This document shows, one piece after another, positions 5,270 through 5,908 of a DNA stretch of 5,908 nt. Origin of the DNA: Pseudomonadota bacterium (lineage in GTDB: Bacteria; Pseudomonadota; Alphaproteobacteria; Acetobacterales; Acetobacteraceae). The stretch spans positions 1 to 5,908 of the forward strand of contig JAKAQU010000197.1 of the NCBI GenBank assembly GCA_021819535.1. Direction: 5' to 3'. Below the pieces are notes generated by a model. It was not told where the DNA came from. It did not search any database and was given only the letters and a program-made list of their open reading frames with translations. A program made the translations under genes and the position numbers. Positions within the stretch are counted from its first letter, which is position 1. Every line of letters begins with the position of its first letter.

Positions 5270-5908
5270 CTACAAAATGAACCGGCTGAGATCACCGCGT
5301 GCGGCGAGCGGGGCCACTCGTTCGCGCACATAGGCCGCATCGATGGTGATCGTCTGGCCGGCGCGGTCGGACGCCGAAAAACTGATATCTTCGAGCAGTT
5401 TTTCGAGCACGGTGTGCAGCCGCCTGGCGCCGATGTTTTCGATGCGCTCATTGACATCGGCGGCAAGTTCGGCGAGCGCCTCGATCGCCTCGTCGGCGAA
5501 GACGAGTTCCACCCGTTCGGTCGCCATCAGCGCCGCCGATTGCTTGAGCAGCGAATGTTCCGGCTCGGTCAGAATGCGGCGGAGATCGGCACGGGTGAGG
5601 CCGGCGAGTTCGACCCGGATCGGAAGCCGCCCCTGCAATTCGGGCAGGAGATCGGCGGGCTTGGCGAGATGGAAGGCGCCGGAGGCGATGAACAGGATGT
5701 GATCGGTCTTCGCCGGGCCGTATTTGGTGTTGACCGTCGTGCCCTCGATCAGCGGCAGGAGGTCGCGCTGCACCCCCTCGCGCGAGACATCGCCGCCGCG
5801 AAACCCGCCCTCCGCGCTGCGGGCGCAGATCTTGTCGATCTCATCGATGAAGACGATGCCGTTGTTCTCGGCGTGGGCCAGCGCCTCCTTGGCCAGGCGG
5901 TCATTGTC
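5270..5908 (-). CDS. hslU: ATP-dependent protease ATPase subunit HslU (ClpY), C-terminal 212 residues (runs off right edge)
   Basis: HslU is the AAA+ unfoldase that feeds proteins into the HslV peptidase in the cytosol. The frame is open from the right edge to TAG at 5270. Counting from the edge, Walker B IVFIDEID is at 18-25, a GGDVSREGVQRDLLPLIEGT block follows at 38-57, and the sensor-1 region FIASGAFH is at 73-80. LQGRLPIRVEL at 91-101 carries the arginine expected to act as arginine finger, and the sensor-2 motif GARRLHT is at 160-166. The protein ends in LSRFIL, the C-terminal tail that docks into HslV and activates it. The Walker A motif and most of the inserted I domain lie beyond the window. 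The family is about 430-450 aa, so roughly half is present. hslV normally lies just upstream, outside the window. All visible key motifs are intact. Confidence 0.97.
   Translation of the reverse strand, partial: DNDRLAKEALAHAENNGIVFIDEIDKICARSAEGGFRGGDVSREGVQRDLLPLIEGTTVNTKYGPAKTDHILFIASGAFHLAKPADLLPELQGRLPIRVELAGLTRADLRRILTEPEHSLLKQSAALMATERVELVFADEAIEALAELAADVNERIENIGARRLHTVLEKLLEDISFSASDRAGQTITIDAAYVRERVAPLAARGDLSRFIL

Noticed and set aside
1..5908. Mobile elements, CRISPR arrays, tRNA or rRNA genes, toxin-antitoxin or defence systems
   Set aside because: No transposase or integrase motif, regularly spaced repeat array, cloverleaf-like sequence or defence-type gene pair was seen on either strand.

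Overview
The window is GC-rich, with GC-ending codons throughout, and all six genes lie on the minus strand. GloA, LpxI, HslU and CydD of these types together suggest a Gram-negative alphaproteobacterium. Rhodospirillales/Acetobacteraceae is my best guess, but it rests on general resemblance and no search was run.

Read in the direction of transcription (right to left), the layout is as follows. (1) The C-terminal half of hslU, the ATPase of the HslUV protease, enters from the right edge and ends at 5270. (2) A 343-bp gene-free stretch follows. It contains a strikingly AT-rich island (about 5059-5147) with small repeats and an operator-like inverted repeat. (3) A 472-aa two-pass membrane protein (3508-4926) has a PDC/dCache-like outer domain and an inner PAS-like domain, but no recognisable output domain. 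(4) A 173-bp gap carries a good sigma70-like promoter, a short palindrome and a hairpin followed by a T run. (5) lpxI (lipid A pathway) overlaps gloA (glyoxalase I) by 4 bp. (6) A lone ParA-family ATPase lies 71 bp further on and may be co-transcribed with lpxI-gloA. (7) A 140-bp gap carries a perfect FNR/Anr/FixK-type site. (8) The N-terminal 393 codons of cydD run off the left edge. CydD is half of the CydDC exporter needed for cytochrome bd assembly.

The genes look like several unrelated housekeeping units: proteolysis, signalling, envelope/detoxification, and respiration/redox export. No defence system, mobile element, CRISPR array, tRNA or rRNA is visible. The best regulatory inference is oxygen control of cydD through the site at 1262-1275. 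The least explained items are the sensor without an output domain, the orphan ParA, the AT-rich island and the lpxI leader.
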